A stretch of DNA of 64,000 nucleotides from Dehalococcoidia bacterium (GCA_020853755.1 JADYYG010000009.1:1-64000); one strand, 5' to 3'. Numbered from the stretch's first letter, positions 8,610-17,628 are shown. Notes: generated by a model from the sequence alone, not told the origin. Numbers and translations: made by a program.

Positions 8610-9866
8610 TTACGCGATCGTTGTCATCCCGGTGCGCGGCGCGCCGACGAGGATGGCCATGTTCCCATCAGGGTGACGGTTTTCGTACATCAACTGGTGG
8701 CATTCCGCCGTCTCATTGAACGCAAACGTGCGCGAGAGGCAGGGGTCGATCTTTCCGGCAACTACGAGCTTATTGAATGCGTTCGACTGCACATCGTTGG
8801 CGAAATGCGAACCCTGGAGGCGCTTCTGGCGCATCCAGAGGTAGCGAAGGTCGACGTCGGCGTTGTACCCGGTGGTCCCGGCGCAGATGACGATCATGCC
8901 GCCCGTGTCGCAGACGAACTGCGATGTGGGGACGGTGTCCTGACCGGGGTGTTCGAACACGATCCGGGGGTTCTTCCGTTCGCCGAGGACGTCCCAGATG
9001 GCCTTGCCGAAGGCACGTGCGCCCGCGGTGAATTCGGCCGTCGGGCCCGCATCGTCCCAGTTCGGGAGGCGGCCCCAGTGGTCGAAGTCCTTGCGATTGA
9101 TGCAGCCAACCGCCCCGAGCCGCTTGCAGAAGTCGACCTTGTTGTTGTTGCCGATGACGGCGATGGGCTTCGCGCCGACATTGGCGGCCAACTGGATGGC
9201 CATCGATCCAAGCCCGCCAGCCCCGCCCCAGATGAGGACGACGTCGCCTTCGCGAACGTCGTGCGGCGGCCAGCCGAAGAGCATGCGGTAGGCGGTGGAT
9301 CCGACGAGGGTTGGTGCTGCGGCTGCTTCCCAACTGAGGTGCTTCGCCTTCGGCATGCACTGGTGCGCCTCGACTTTGGTGAACTGGGCGAATGAGCCCC
9401 ATGTGGTCTCATAACCCCAGATCTTGAAGCTCGGGCTGAACATCGGGTCTTCGCCGGCGAGCACCTCGGGAGCGTTGACATCCCACGTCCCGCAGTGAAC
9501 GACAACTTCGTCCCCAACTTTGACGTTCGTGACGTTCTTGCCGACACGCCAGACGATGCCGGCTGCGTCGGAGCCGCCGATGTGGTGGTCCCACGGCTGC
9601 CCGGCCTTTTGCCGCGCGCCGATGACATCAACAGGAGAGCCGAGGCCCGCCCAGACATTGTTGTAGTTCACGCCGGCGGCCATCACGTAAACGAGCGCCT
9701 CATCGGGGCCGATTTCCGGTGTCTCGATGATCTCCTGTTCGAAAGCCTGGCGCGGTTCGCCGAAGCGGCTCTGGCGGATGACCTGTGCGTACATGCGCGG
9801 CGGGATATGGCCCAATGGGGGCGCTTCGCCGACTTCGTAGAGGTCCTTCAGCGTTTCGGTCGTCAA
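8610..9866 (-). CDS. ccr: Crotonyl-CoA carboxylase/reductase-type enzyme
   Basis: A 418-residue MDR-superfamily NADPH enzyme close to Ccr, which reductively carboxylates crotonyl-CoA to ethylmalonyl-CoA. Typical signatures: [14 protein letters not shown] near the N-terminus, [28 protein letters not shown], cofactor loop [23 protein letters not shown] and [14 protein letters not shown]. The Asn in GVNYN, the Glu in GYET and the His in GSHFAN sit where I would expect CO2-binding residues described for the Kitasatospora setae enzyme, so carboxylation (not only reduction) is likely. TTG start at 9866 has GAGGAG 8 bases upstream. It ends next to a strong terminator. Role: ethylmalonyl-CoA pathway or supply of C4-C5 extender units. 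Confidence 0.88.
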   Translation of the reverse strand: MTTETLKDLYEVGEAPPLGHIPPRMYAQVIRQSRFGEPRQAFEQEIIETPEIGPDEALVYVMAAGVNYNNVWAGLGSPVDVIGARQKAGQPWDHHIGGSDAAGIVWRVGKNVTNVKVGDEVVVHCGTWDVNAPEVLAGEDPMFSPSFKIWGYETTWGSFAQFTKVEAHQCMPKAKHLSWEAAAAPTLVGSTAYRMLFGWPPHDVREGDVVLIWGGAGGLGSMAIQLAANVGAKPIAVIGNNNKVDFCKRLGAVGCINRKDFDHWGRLPNWDDAGPTAEFTAGARAFGKAIWDVLGERKNPRIVFEHPGQDTVPTSQFVCDTGGMIVICAGTTGYNADVDLRYLWMRQKRLQGSHFANDVQSNAFNKLVVAGKIDPCLSRTFAFNETAECHQLMYENRHPDGNMAILVGAPRTGMTTIA

Positions 9867-9987
9867 ATCGATGGCTCCTCGGGCGCACTGGGCGTCCCTT
9901 CGCATAGCTTCATGGCGCTCGCTCTGCCGATGTTAGCGCACCGTTATCGACCCGGAAAGCGTATTCCCGCTGAGTCATAGATCGAAC

Positions 9988-11064
9988 CTATGGCTCACGG
10001 ACGAGCAACTCGACAGCCCCCTCGGCGCTTCTATAGCAGGCGTCCACCACTTCGTGAGCCCTGAGCGCGGTGCGGAAGTCGGGGAACGCCGCGCGCTCTT
10101 CGTGGACGCAGCGGAGGAAGCTGAGGTCTTCGTACATGCCCAGCCTTGCGAGGTTCGCTTCCTCGCCGCTGATACCCACGATCTCGCAATAGCGGTCGAA
10201 GACTTCATCCCCAGATATGACGGTTACCGATCCTGATCGGCCCTGCACCCTGATCGGGCCGAGGAAGTCGTCGTCGGTTGCGAAGTAGCCCCCATCGAAG
10301 AAGACCTCGAGGTGGCGCGTCGATGGCCGATCGTCCAGCGAATGCCAGATGGAACTGAGTGACGTTTGAAACCCGCCTTCGTGCTGGAAGGTGGCGATGG
10401 CCACGTCTTCGATGCCGGCGTGCTCCGTCGTGAAGCGCGTGTGACACCGCACGGCGGTGATGTCTCCGAAGAGCCAGTGGAACAGGTCCACGTCGTGGAT
10501 CGAGTGCTCGATGAGCGTGCCTCCGCCGGCCTGGGCGAAGTTGCCCCGCCACGAACTGGCGTAGTGGCCACGAATCGGGAAGAACTGGTCGTCGCGAAGG
10601 TGCGCGGTGAGCAGCGGCCCGAGCCCCGGCTGGGACATGAGGTCCTTGAGGACCGTGAAGACCGGCGAGTAGCGCAGCACCAGCCCGACCTGGTTGATGA
10701 CACCCGCAGCTTCAACCGCTTCCACCATGCTCCGGACCTCCGCCAGGCTGCGGGCGAGCGGCTTTTCGCAGAAGACGTGGAACCCCCGCCGCGCAGCTTC
10801 GATAACCAGCGCCGGGTGCTCTGAGGTCTCCGTGCAGACGTAGACAGCATTCAGGCCGGGCCGGTCGAAAACGGCGCTCGCCGTATCTGACACGGTCTGT
10901 GCCCCGGTTATAGCGGCGAAGTTGCGCGCGCGCTCCATCTCGCGGTCGCAAACCGCCACGTACTGTCCGGGAACCAACTCTGAGCGAAAGGAGCCGCGGA
11001 GGTTTCGGGAATGGAAGCGGCCAATGTGACCACATCCGATGAGGCCGACGACGGGTTCTGGCAT
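9988..11064 (-). CDS. Gfo/Idh/MocA family oxidoreductase
   Basis: A 358-residue NAD(P)-dependent dehydrogenase. The N-terminal Rossmann motif is GLIGCGHIGRFHSRNL (GxGxxG). The family signature CEKPLARS contains the EKP motif lining the active site. The C-terminal alpha/beta domain has GGGTLIEHSIHDVDLFHWL, with the His/Asp pair usual for sugar or inositol oxidation. Substrate unknown. No clear Shine-Dalgarno lies before the ATG at 11064. The leader carries strong hairpins (11114-11247) that could belong to this gene. It is divergent from the nuo operon. Confidence 0.88.
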   Translation of the reverse strand: MPEPVVGLIGCGHIGRFHSRNLRGSFRSELVPGQYVAVCDREMERARNFAAITGAQTVSDTASAVFDRPGLNAVYVCTETSEHPALVIEAARRGFHVFCEKPLARSLAEVRSMVEAVEAAGVINQVGLVLRYSPVFTVLKDLMSQPGLGPLLTAHLRDDQFFPIRGHYASSWRGNFAQAGGGTLIEHSIHDVDLFHWLFGDITAVRCHTRFTTEHAGIEDVAIATFQHEGGFQTSLSSIWHSLDDRPSTRHLEVFFDGGYFATDDDFLGPIRVQGRSGSVTVISGDEVFDRYCEIVGISGEEANLARLGMYEDLSFLRCVHEERAAFPDFRTALRAHEVVDACYRSAEGAVELLVREP

Positions 11065-11113
11065 GGAGCGCTCGCATCGAGGGGGATTTTTCGGGCATTT
11101 TACGGGGGGCTTG

Positions 11114-11247
11114 CCGAGGGATGGCGAATGGAACCGGAGATACCGCGAAACTCGGAAACGAGGCCGCCCGCGGAAGGAATCACCTGGGGGCGCAAGTGAA
11201 CCTTCCGCAGGCAGCCTCCAACGGGCCTCCGCCCCCGCGGGGCCCGT
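11114..11247. other. Candidate structured RNA element (three consecutive helices)
   Basis: Three pairings follow one another. P1: CCGAG (11114-11118) with CTCGG (11151-11155). P2: GAGGC (11160-11164) with GCCTC (11214-11218), enclosing a perfect 8-bp helix GCGGAAGG (11170-11177) with CCTTCCGC (11201-11208), and inside that TCAC (11180-11183) with GTGA (11196-11199). P3: ACGGGCC (11221-11227) with GGCCCGT (11241-11247). It matches no riboswitch class I can name. It could be a leader of the minus-strand oxidoreductase or an independent small RNA. Confidence 0.4.
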
Positions 11248-11269
11248 CTCTGCTTCCCGGCATGCGCTT

Positions 11270-11319
11270 TTGTCCCGCTCTTACCCCCGTGCTATAGTCA
11301 GCGCCGTCCCTTAGGGACG
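11270..11319 (+). promoter_or_regulatory. nuo operon promoter with 5'-terminal hairpin
   Basis: TTGTCC (11270-11275), 17-base spacer, TATAGT (11293-11298). The expected transcription start, 7 bases on, is about 11305, where a perfect hairpin CGTCCC-TTA-GGGACG (11305-11319) begins. The operon mRNA would thus start with a stem-loop. The leader to the nuoA GTG is about 37 nt with no strong Shine-Dalgarno. Confidence 0.6.
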
Positions 11320-11341
11320 AATTTCACAAACGGTTTGGCGC

Positions 11342-11719
11342 GTGCTTTACGAATATGGCCACATCGGCATCCTCGTCATCATCGCGCTGGTCTTTCCCCT
11401 CGGAGCCCTCGTAACATCCTGGGCATTCCAATACGTCAAGATTCGGCCAACCAGCCAGCCTGACCCGGTCCGTGACGACATTTACGAGTGCGGCCTCCGC
11501 ACCGAGGGCCCGAGCCTCGTCCAGTTCAACTTCCGCTATTACTACATCGCGCTCCTCTTCGTGCTGTTCGATGTCGAGGTGATCTTCCTGTTCCCGTGGG
11601 CCCGCGTGTTCGACAAGGTCGGCTGGCAGGGCTACTTCGAAGGCATGGCGTTTATCGGCATCCTTTCGCTCGGGATCCTCTATGCGTGGCGGAAGCGCGC
11701 GCTGGAGTGGAAGCTGTGA
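11342..11719 (+). CDS. nuoA: NADH-quinone oxidoreductase subunit A
   Basis: A 125-residue membrane subunit of complex I with three hydrophobic helices. The family signature is the loop DIYECGLRTEGPS, followed by QFNFRYYYIALLFVLFDVE in helix 2. It belongs to the membrane arm next to the quinone site. GTG start at 11342. Its TGA stop overlaps the GTG of nuoC, so nuoB, which normally lies between A and C, is absent. Confidence 0.95.
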   Translation: MLYEYGHIGILVIIALVFPLGALVTSWAFQYVKIRPTSQPDPVRDDIYECGLRTEGPSLVQFNFRYYYIALLFVLFDVEVIFLFPWARVFDKVGWQGYFEGMAFIGILSLGILYAWRKRALEWKL

Positions 11720-12240
11720 CGCGCGAACTCAGCGGCCCTGAGGTTGCCGCCCTCGCCGAGGCTGCCGTCCCCGGTTCGGTCGCGAAGACGACGGAGACCG
11801 CCTGCTACCTGAAGCCGGAGCATCTTGTTCAGACGCTCGAAGCCCTGAAGACCTCGCCTGAAGCGGACCTCGTCCACCTGACGAACCTCTGCGGCGTCGA
11901 TTTCTGGGATCACATGGAAGTGGTCTACCACATCCAGTCGTTCGTCCAGAACCACATCGCGCTCTTCAAAGTTGAGACGTGGGACCGGGAGAAGCCAGAA
12001 GTACCGAGCGTGACGCCGGTCTTCCATGGCGCATGGATGCAGGAGAACGAGACGTACGACCTGTACGGCATCAAGTTCCCGGGCCACCCGAACCTCTACC
12101 GCATCCTCCTCTGGGAGGGTTACCCCGGCTGGCCGCTGCGCAAGGACTTCCTCTCGATGCCCGGCGGATTGCAGCCCGGCCTCGGTGAGTTTGCGGGCGT
12201 CGCACCGCGCCAGGAGCCTCCTGTGAAGGTGATCGAATGA
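11716..12240 (+). CDS. nuoC: NADH-quinone oxidoreductase subunit C
   Basis: A 174-residue peripheral-arm subunit. The C-terminal signature is recognisable as ENETYDLYGIKFPGHPNLYR followed by GYPGWPLRKDF. It contacts NuoD and lines the connecting module. The GTG start at 11716 overlaps the nuoA stop (GTGA); its own TGA overlaps the nuoD ATG (ATGA). The N-terminal 60 residues are poorly conserved, as usual. Confidence 0.93.
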   Translation: MTRELSGPEVAALAEAAVPGSVAKTTETACYLKPEHLVQTLEALKTSPEADLVHLTNLCGVDFWDHMEVVYHIQSFVQNHIALFKVETWDREKPEVPSVTPVFHGAWMQENETYDLYGIKFPGHPNLYRILLWEGYPGWPLRKDFLSMPGGLQPGLGEFAGVAPRQEPPVKVIE

Positions 12241-13346
12241 CCCAGACCATCAAGTCTGAACCGTTCATTCTGAACATCGGGCCGCAGCACCCGTCCACCC
12301 ACGGCGTGTTCCGGATCAAGGCGACCGTCGACGGCGAAAAGGTGATCGAGGCGGAGATGGTGATGGGCTACCTCCACCGCTCGATGGAGAAACTCGCCGA
12401 AGAGCGCACCTACACTCAGAACATCCCGTTCACGGATCGCACGGACTATCTGAGCAGCATGTCCAATAACCTGGGCTACTGCCTCGCGGTGGAAAAGCTC
12501 GCCAGCATCGAAGTGCCTGCCCGCGGGAACGCGATCCGCGTCATCATGTCGGAACTGCAGCGGCTTGCGAGCCACTGCATGGCGATCGGCGCATTCGCGA
12601 ACGATACCGGCGCCTGGCAGACGCCCGTGATGTGGGCCTTCCGCGAACGCGAAAAAATCCTCGACATTTTCGAGGTCACCTCGGGCGCGCGCCTCACCTG
12701 CAACTACATGCGCATCGGCGGTGTCGCCTTCGACCTGCGGCCGCAGTTCGAACCGATGGTTCGCAAGGTCCTCAACGACTTCCCGCCCTTCCTGCAGGAG
12801 ATGGAAGACTTGCTGAGCGGGAACGAGATCTTCCTCTCCCGTACGCGCGGCGTGGGTGTGCTTTCGCCCGAGATGGCGACCAATGCCAGCCTCTCGGGGC
12901 CGATGCTGCGCGGTTCTGGGGTTGCCTGGGACCTTCGCAAAGCCGACCCCTACTGCGGCTACGAGCAGTACGACTTCGATATCCCGATTGGCTACCAGGG
13001 TGACTCCTTCGACCGCTTCATCGTGCGGCTCGAAGAGATGCGCCAGAGCCTGCACATCATCCAGCAGGCTCTCGATGGACTGCCCTCCGGGCCGCACTCC
13101 ACGCAGGTGCCGCTTGCGCTGCGCCCGCCCAAGGGCGAAGCCTACGCACGCATCGAAAGTCCCCGCGGCGAACTCGGCTATTACCTCGTGAGCGATGAGG
13201 GTCCCGCGCCGTACCGCTTCCACATTCGGCCGCCGTCCTTTATCAATCTCTCAGCGTTGCGCGAGATGACGGTGGGCGGCACCGTGGCCGATGCGATCGT
13301 CGTCCTTGGTTCGATAGACATCGTTGTGGGGGAGATTGACCGGTGA
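12237..13346 (+). CDS. nuoD: NADH-quinone oxidoreductase subunit D
   Basis: A 369-residue, 49-kDa-type subunit related to the [NiFe]-hydrogenase large subunit. It retains GPQHPSTHGVFRI (quinone-site His loop), GYLHRSMEKLAE and PFTDRTDYLSSMSNN (the quinone-binding Tyr in TDRxDY). The rest aligns in length with NuoD/Nqo4. It forms the quinone cavity together with NuoB, which is not encoded here. ATG start with a 4-base overlap to nuoC; its stop overlaps the nuoH GTG. Confidence 0.95.
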   Translation: MTQTIKSEPFILNIGPQHPSTHGVFRIKATVDGEKVIEAEMVMGYLHRSMEKLAEERTYTQNIPFTDRTDYLSSMSNNLGYCLAVEKLASIEVPARGNAIRVIMSELQRLASHCMAIGAFANDTGAWQTPVMWAFREREKILDIFEVTSGARLTCNYMRIGGVAFDLRPQFEPMVRKVLNDFPPFLQEMEDLLSGNEIFLSRTRGVGVLSPEMATNASLSGPMLRGSGVAWDLRKADPYCGYEQYDFDIPIGYQGDSFDRFIVRLEEMRQSLHIIQQALDGLPSGPHSTQVPLALRPPKGEAYARIESPRGELGYYLVSDEGPAPYRFHIRPPSFINLSALREMTVGGTVADAIVVLGSIDIVVGEIDR

Positions 13347-14641
13347 GTATTCCCGTCCTTGCCCTCGCGACCGACCACTGGTACGACCTGCGCGACCTGG
13401 CCAATATTTCGGACGCCATCCTCGATGGGGCGGATAAGGTCCTCCCATTCGGAATCGTCTACGTGTTGGCGGCCCTGATCGGGTTCGTCGCCAGCTTCCT
13501 CATCTTCGTGCTCCCGTCGCAGCTCTACCTGGGCGTCTACGGCGAACGGAAGATCATCGGGCGCATCCAGTCTCGCTACGGCCCCAACCGGGTCGGCCCG
13601 TTCGGACTGCTCCAGCCGATCGCGGATGCTGTGAAGCTCCTGACCAAGGAAGCGCTGACTCCGAAGGAGTCGGACCGGGCGGTGATGTACGTCGCGCCGA
13701 TCATCTTCGTGATGCCGGCCGTCCTCATTTTCGCCGTTATCCCGTTCGGGCCGCGCATGGTCTTCGCGAACGTTCCAGTCAGTCTCCTGTACTTCATGGC
13801 CATCTCTTCACTGCCGGTCATCGCCACCTTCATGGCGGGCTGGAGCGCGAACAACAAGTACTCGCTCTTCGGGGCGATGCGCATCGTCGCGATGGCGATC
13901 AGCTACGAGGTTCCGCTCGTCATGGCCCTCCTCGGGGCGGTGGTTGTGACCAGCGGCGCGCCCTACGCCGGCGACTTCCTCAACGGTCTCGCCCTCCAGG
14001 ACATGGTGCTGTGGTCGCGCGAGTTCCACATCTGGGTAGTCTTCGTCCAGCCGCTTGCCCTCGTCATCTACTTCATCTGTGTGAGCGCAGAACTGAACCG
14101 GACGCCGACGGACATCGCTGAGGCCGAATCGGAGATCGTGGCTGGCTACCTGACCGAATACTCCGGCATGAAGTGGGGCCTCTTCTACGGTATGGACATC
14201 GGCTACGCGCTCGGCGCGTCGGCCTTCGCCGCGACCGTGTTCCTTGGCGGCTGGACCTTCTTCGGACTCGAGAAATGGGTTCCACCCTGGATGATCTTCA
14301 TCGGTAAGACCCACCTCTTCTACTTCCTCTTCATCTGGACGCGCGGCACGCTTCCGCGCCTGCGCTCGGATCAGTTGATGGCGTTCGCGTGGAAGTTCCT
14401 CCTTCCGCTCGCCCTATTCAACATCTTCCTGGTGGCGACGGAACGGATGATCTGGAGCAGCCAGGACTACGCGAAGGGCCTCATCTACGTGTTCGCCGTC
14501 GTGAACATCGCCGTGTCGATTGCAGCCGTCTACGGATGGGCGCGCTTCCTCGGCTACCGGCCCGAGAACACTCCGGTCCGACCCCGGCTCGTAAAGAACG
14601 CGGGCGGCTACATCCCGGTAGGAAGCGAGGCGAACCGGTAA
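13343..14641 (+). CDS. nuoH: NADH-quinone oxidoreductase subunit H
   Basis: A 432-residue membrane subunit with about eight helices, linking the quinone site to the proton-pumping arm. The conserved loop YGERKIIGRIQSRYGPNRVG and FGLLQPIADAVKLLTKE are present, as is the acidic loop ELNRTPTDIAEAESEIVAGY. It is about 60-80 residues longer than typical NuoH, with extra length in an N-terminal soluble/helical stretch and a C-terminal tail. GTG start overlapping the nuoD stop. Its TAA shares one base with the nuoJ ATG, leaving no room for nuoI. Confidence 0.95.
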   Translation: MSIPVLALATDHWYDLRDLANISDAILDGADKVLPFGIVYVLAALIGFVASFLIFVLPSQLYLGVYGERKIIGRIQSRYGPNRVGPFGLLQPIADAVKLLTKEALTPKESDRAVMYVAPIIFVMPAVLIFAVIPFGPRMVFANVPVSLLYFMAISSLPVIATFMAGWSANNKYSLFGAMRIVAMAISYEVPLVMALLGAVVVTSGAPYAGDFLNGLALQDMVLWSREFHIWVVFVQPLALVIYFICVSAELNRTPTDIAEAESEIVAGYLTEYSGMKWGLFYGMDIGYALGASAFAATVFLGGWTFFGLEKWVPPWMIFIGKTHLFYFLFIWTRGTLPRLRSDQLMAFAWKFLLPLALFNIFLVATERMIWSSQDYAKGLIYVFAVVNIAVSIAAVYGWARFLGYRPENTPVRPRLVKNAGGYIPVGSEANR

Positions 14642-15156
14642 TGGACGGCGGTGGAATCGTCTTCGCGTTCTATGTGCTCGCAGCCGTGACCCTGATTTCG
14701 GCCGCCGGCGTGCTGGTGTCCCGCGACCTGCTGCACGCAGTGCTGTTCCTCATCCTGACCTTCGTAGGCGTGGCGGGGCTGTTCGTGCTGCTCTCGGCCG
14801 ACTTTATCGCGATGGCGCAGGTCATCATCTACGTCGGGGCCATCGCGGTGCTGATCCTCTTCGCAGTCCTCCTCACGCCGCGGGCAGGCCGGAACAACGG
14901 GGAGACGAAGTTTGCTCTTCCCGGCATCCTCCTTGCCGTTTGTCTCGCCGCTGTGTTCCTGTTCGTCATCCACGACGTTGCCTGGACAACGAACGATGAA
15001 GCGCCGGTATTGGGCGCCGACCAACTCGGTGAAGCGCTCCTGACGACCTGGGTTCTGCCCTTCGAAATCGCCAGCGTCCTCCTCACTGCCGCGCTTGTCG
15101 GCGCGATCATGCTGGCGCGAACGCCGCAGGAAGAAGCGGAGGACGCCCTCGCATGA
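14641..15156 (+). CDS. nuoJ: NADH-quinone oxidoreductase subunit J
   Basis: A 171-residue membrane subunit with five hydrophobic helices. The NuoJ signature is in helices 1-3: VLVSRDLLHAVLFLILTF, then ADFIAMAQVIIYVGAIAVLI with the pi-bulge region. It belongs to the E-channel/antiporter junction of complex I. The ATG at 14641 uses the last base of the nuoH stop codon. Its stop overlaps the nuoK ATG by 4 bases. Confidence 0.93.
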   Translation: MDGGGIVFAFYVLAAVTLISAAGVLVSRDLLHAVLFLILTFVGVAGLFVLLSADFIAMAQVIIYVGAIAVLILFAVLLTPRAGRNNGETKFALPGILLAVCLAAVFLFVIHDVAWTTNDEAPVLGADQLGEALLTTWVLPFEIASVLLTAALVGAIMLARTPQEEAEDALA

Positions 15157-15467
15157 GCATCGGGATCGAACACTTCCTCACCGTCGGCGCGCTCGTCTTC
15201 TGCCTCGGTCTTGGCATCGCGCTGAGCAAGCGCAACGCCATCGGCGTCCTCATGGGTGTCGAACTGATGCTGAACGCCGTCAACCTGACGCTTATCACCT
15301 TCTCGCGTTTCGCCACGAGCGAGCGCCCGATTGCCGGGCACACGTTCGTGGTATTCATCATCACGGTGGCAGCCGCGGAAGCGGCGGTCGCCCTCGCCCT
15401 GGCGGTCTCGGTTTACCGGAATCGTGAGACGGTCGACGTCGACCAGTTCAATCTCCTGAGGTCGTAG
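15153..15467 (+). CDS. nuoK: NADH-quinone oxidoreductase subunit K
   Basis: A 104-residue membrane subunit of three helices and normal length. The conserved segments KRNAIGVLMGVELMLNAVNL and VVFIITVAAAEAAVALALAV carry the two buried glutamates used in proton transfer. ATG start in a 4-base overlap with nuoJ. It is followed by the unusual small gene at 15475 instead of directly by nuoL. Confidence 0.95.
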   Translation: MSIGIEHFLTVGALVFCLGLGIALSKRNAIGVLMGVELMLNAVNLTLITFSRFATSERPIAGHTFVVFIITVAAAEAAVALALAVSVYRNRETVDVDQFNLLRS

Positions 15468-15474
15468 CAGCCAG

Positions 15475-15672
15475 ATGTGGGTTGAGTTCATGACTGTGCG
15501 AAACGCCTACGTGGCTGAGACCTGGCGCGAACTGTTCGCGGCCGAGGGCCTTTCGGTGCGCGTCGTGCCGCCGATCGGGTACGGCGAAAAGGCATCGCTC
15601 CGTGACGAGCGGACGCTCTACGTCCCGACAGGCAAGGCGCATGTCGCCCGCGAAATCCTGAGGAAGATCTAG
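15475..15672 (+). CDS. Small protein inserted between nuoK and nuoL (DUF2007-like layout)
   Basis: A 65-residue soluble protein, 7 bases after nuoK and 3 bases before nuoL, so surely in the operon. It has no cysteine and no membrane segment. The pattern is an N-terminal A-x-x-W-R-x-L-x-x-x-G-L helix, a strand with VRVVPP, and a C-terminal LYVPTGKAHVAREILRK. This resembles the small beta-alpha-beta DUF2007 'putative signal-transducing' fold. It is not a complex I subunit I recognise. It could be an assembly or regulatory factor. The first ATG is at 15475; an in-frame ATG at 15490 (MTVRNAY) is an alternative. Confidence 0.7.
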   Translation: MWVEFMTVRNAYVAETWRELFAAEGLSVRVVPPIGYGEKASLRDERTLYVPTGKAHVAREILRKI

Positions 15673-15675
15673 CCG

Positions 15676-17628
15676 ATGCCGTTCCTTGCTGAAACCGCCG
15701 CCGGCATCCCGGATATCTCGGAGCAAGTGCTCTGGGCCATCCTCTGCGCCCCGCTTATCGCCTGGGCCATCATCGTGGCCGGGGGCCGAAAGTACCCGAC
15801 CATCGCCGGTTACCTCGCCATCGGTGGCGTTGGCGCTGCCTGCCTCCTGAGCTACATCACGCTCTTCAACGTCATGGATGCCGACGGCGGCATTGTGAAG
15901 TACACCCACGAATGGTTCGCCGCCGGCCCGCTGGTGGTGGACCTCGGCGTGCGCGTCGATGGCCTCACGGCAGTCATGCTCGTTGTCGTGACGAGCGTCT
16001 CGCTCCTCGTTCAGTTGTATTCCACGGGCTACATGGACGGCGACCACGGCGAGGGGCGCTATTTCGCCCATATGTGCCTGTTCACGTTCTCGATGCTCGG
16101 CCTTGTGCTGGCGGACAACCTCTTCCAGATTTTCGTCTTCTGGGAGTTGGTCGGCCTCTGCTCGTACCTGCTCATCGGGTTCTGGTTCCACAAGCCCAGT
16201 GCCGCCGCCGCCGCGAAGAAGGCGTTCATCGTCACTCGCATCGGCGACCTTGGACTGCTGGCTGCACTGCTCCTCATCTTCCGCGAGACCGGCCAGTTCG
16301 ACGTCGGCGTCATCCAGGAGTGGGCCAAGAACCCGGCTACCGATGGCACGCTGGTGACACTCTTCGCGCTCGGGCTCTTCGCCGGCGCAGCCGGTAAATC
16401 GGCGCAGTTCCCGCTGCACGTGTGGTTGCCTGACGCGATGGAGGGCCCGACGCCGGTGTCCGCGCTTATCCACGCGGCAACGATGGTTGCAGCCGGCGTG
16501 TACCTCGTTGCGCGCTTCTTCCCCGTATTCGAAGCAAGCCCCGACGCGCGCGACGTTGTCGCCTGGATCGGGGCGACCACGGCGCTGCTCGCGGCGACCA
16601 TCGCGATGGTCCAGACCGACTTCAAGCGCGTGATGGCCTACTCCACGATCAGCCAACTCGGCTACATGATGATGGCGCTCGGATCGCTCGGGTATGTAGC
16701 GGCCATCTTCCACCTGTTTACGCACGCCTTCTTCAAGGCTTCGCTCTTCCTTGGCAGCGGCTCGGTGAACCACAGCACGAACACGTTCGACATGCGGAAG
16801 ATGGGCGGCCTCAAACCGCACATGCCGATCACCTACTGGACGTTCATGATCGCCTCGCTCAGCCTGGCCGGGATTTTCCCGCTGGCCGGGTTCTGGTCGA
16901 AAGACGAAATCCTGCTCGACGCCTGGCGGAACGACACAGGCCTCTGGGCCGTCGGCGTCGCTGTGGCATTCATGACCGCGTTCTACATGTTCCGGGCCAT
17001 TTTCCTGACCTTCCACGGCGAGTACAAAGGCGGCGAGCCGGTCGACCACCATGACGAAGACTCGCACTTCCACGGCGACCCGGCCCACCCGCATGAATCG
17101 CCCTGGGTGATGACGCTCCCGCTCATCGTCCTCTCGGTGCCCGCGATCATGGCCGGGTGGTTCGCCTACGACCACATGTTCGCGAACTTCATCAACCATG
17201 CGCTGCCCGAGCTGCCACACCACGAGGGAAGCTCCTTCGAAATCGGCATCGCTGTCAGTTCCACGATTGTGGCGCTCGCGGGTATCGGCGCGGCCTACGC
17301 GATTTACATGAAGCGCTGGGTCACGTCGGAGTCGATCCGCGAGACATTCGCTCCGCTGGCCATCATCTTCGAGAACAAGTACTACCTCGACAAACTGTAC
17401 GAAGACGTGCTCGTGACGCGCGTCTTCCATCGCGGCTGGAACCGGCTGCTCGAAGCGAACGACCGCTACGTTGTTGACGGCATCGCCAACGGCAGTGCGC
17501 GAATCGCCCGCCAGGCAAGCCTGCGGTTCCGCACTCTCCAGACCGGCCAGATTCAGAGCTACGGGCTCGGGATCGCGGCCGGCGTCGTCGTCATCGTGCT
17601 CGCCGTCTATTCGGCCAATCCGCTGTAG
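15676..17628 (+). CDS. nuoL: NADH-quinone oxidoreductase subunit L
   Basis: A 650-residue distal antiporter-like proton-pumping subunit. It contains the Mrp-type core with the conserved Glu in FQIFVFWELVGLCSYLLIGF, a Lys in GAAGKSAQFPLHVWLPDAME, and HAATMVAAGVYLVAR. The C-terminal lateral helix region is present. An unusual His/Asp-rich loop (about residues 456-474, VDHHDEDSHFHGDPAHPHE) precedes PWVMTLPL. ATG start 3 bases after the small gene. Full normal length. Confidence 0.95.
   Translation: MPFLAETAAGIPDISEQVLWAILCAPLIAWAIIVAGGRKYPTIAGYLAIGGVGAACLLSYITLFNVMDADGGIVKYTHEWFAAGPLVVDLGVRVDGLTAVMLVVVTSVSLLVQLYSTGYMDGDHGEGRYFAHMCLFTFSMLGLVLADNLFQIFVFWELVGLCSYLLIGFWFHKPSAAAAAKKAFIVTRIGDLGLLAALLLIFRETGQFDVGVIQEWAKNPATDGTLVTLFALGLFAGAAGKSAQFPLHVWLPDAMEGPTPVSALIHAATMVAAGVYLVARFFPVFEASPDARDVVAWIGATTALLAATIAMVQTDFKRVMAYSTISQLGYMMMALGSLGYVAAIFHLFTHAFFKASLFLGSGSVNHSTNTFDMRKMGGLKPHMPITYWTFMIASLSLAGIFPLAGFWSKDEILLDAWRNDTGLWAVGVAVAFMTAFYMFRAIFLTFHGEYKGGEPVDHHDEDSHFHGDPAHPHESPWVMTLPLIVLSVPAIMAGWFAYDHMFANFINHALPELPHHEGSSFEIGIAVSSTIVALAGIGAAYAIYMKRWVTSESIRETFAPLAIIFENKYYLDKLYEDVLVTRVFHRGWNRLLEANDRYVVDGIANGSARIARQASLRFRTLQTGQIQSYGLGIAAGVVVIVLAVYSANPL

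Noticed and set aside
11221..11247. Helix P3 as a classical intrinsic terminator
   Set aside because: No T-run follows (CTCTGCTT), so it was kept as part of the structured element.
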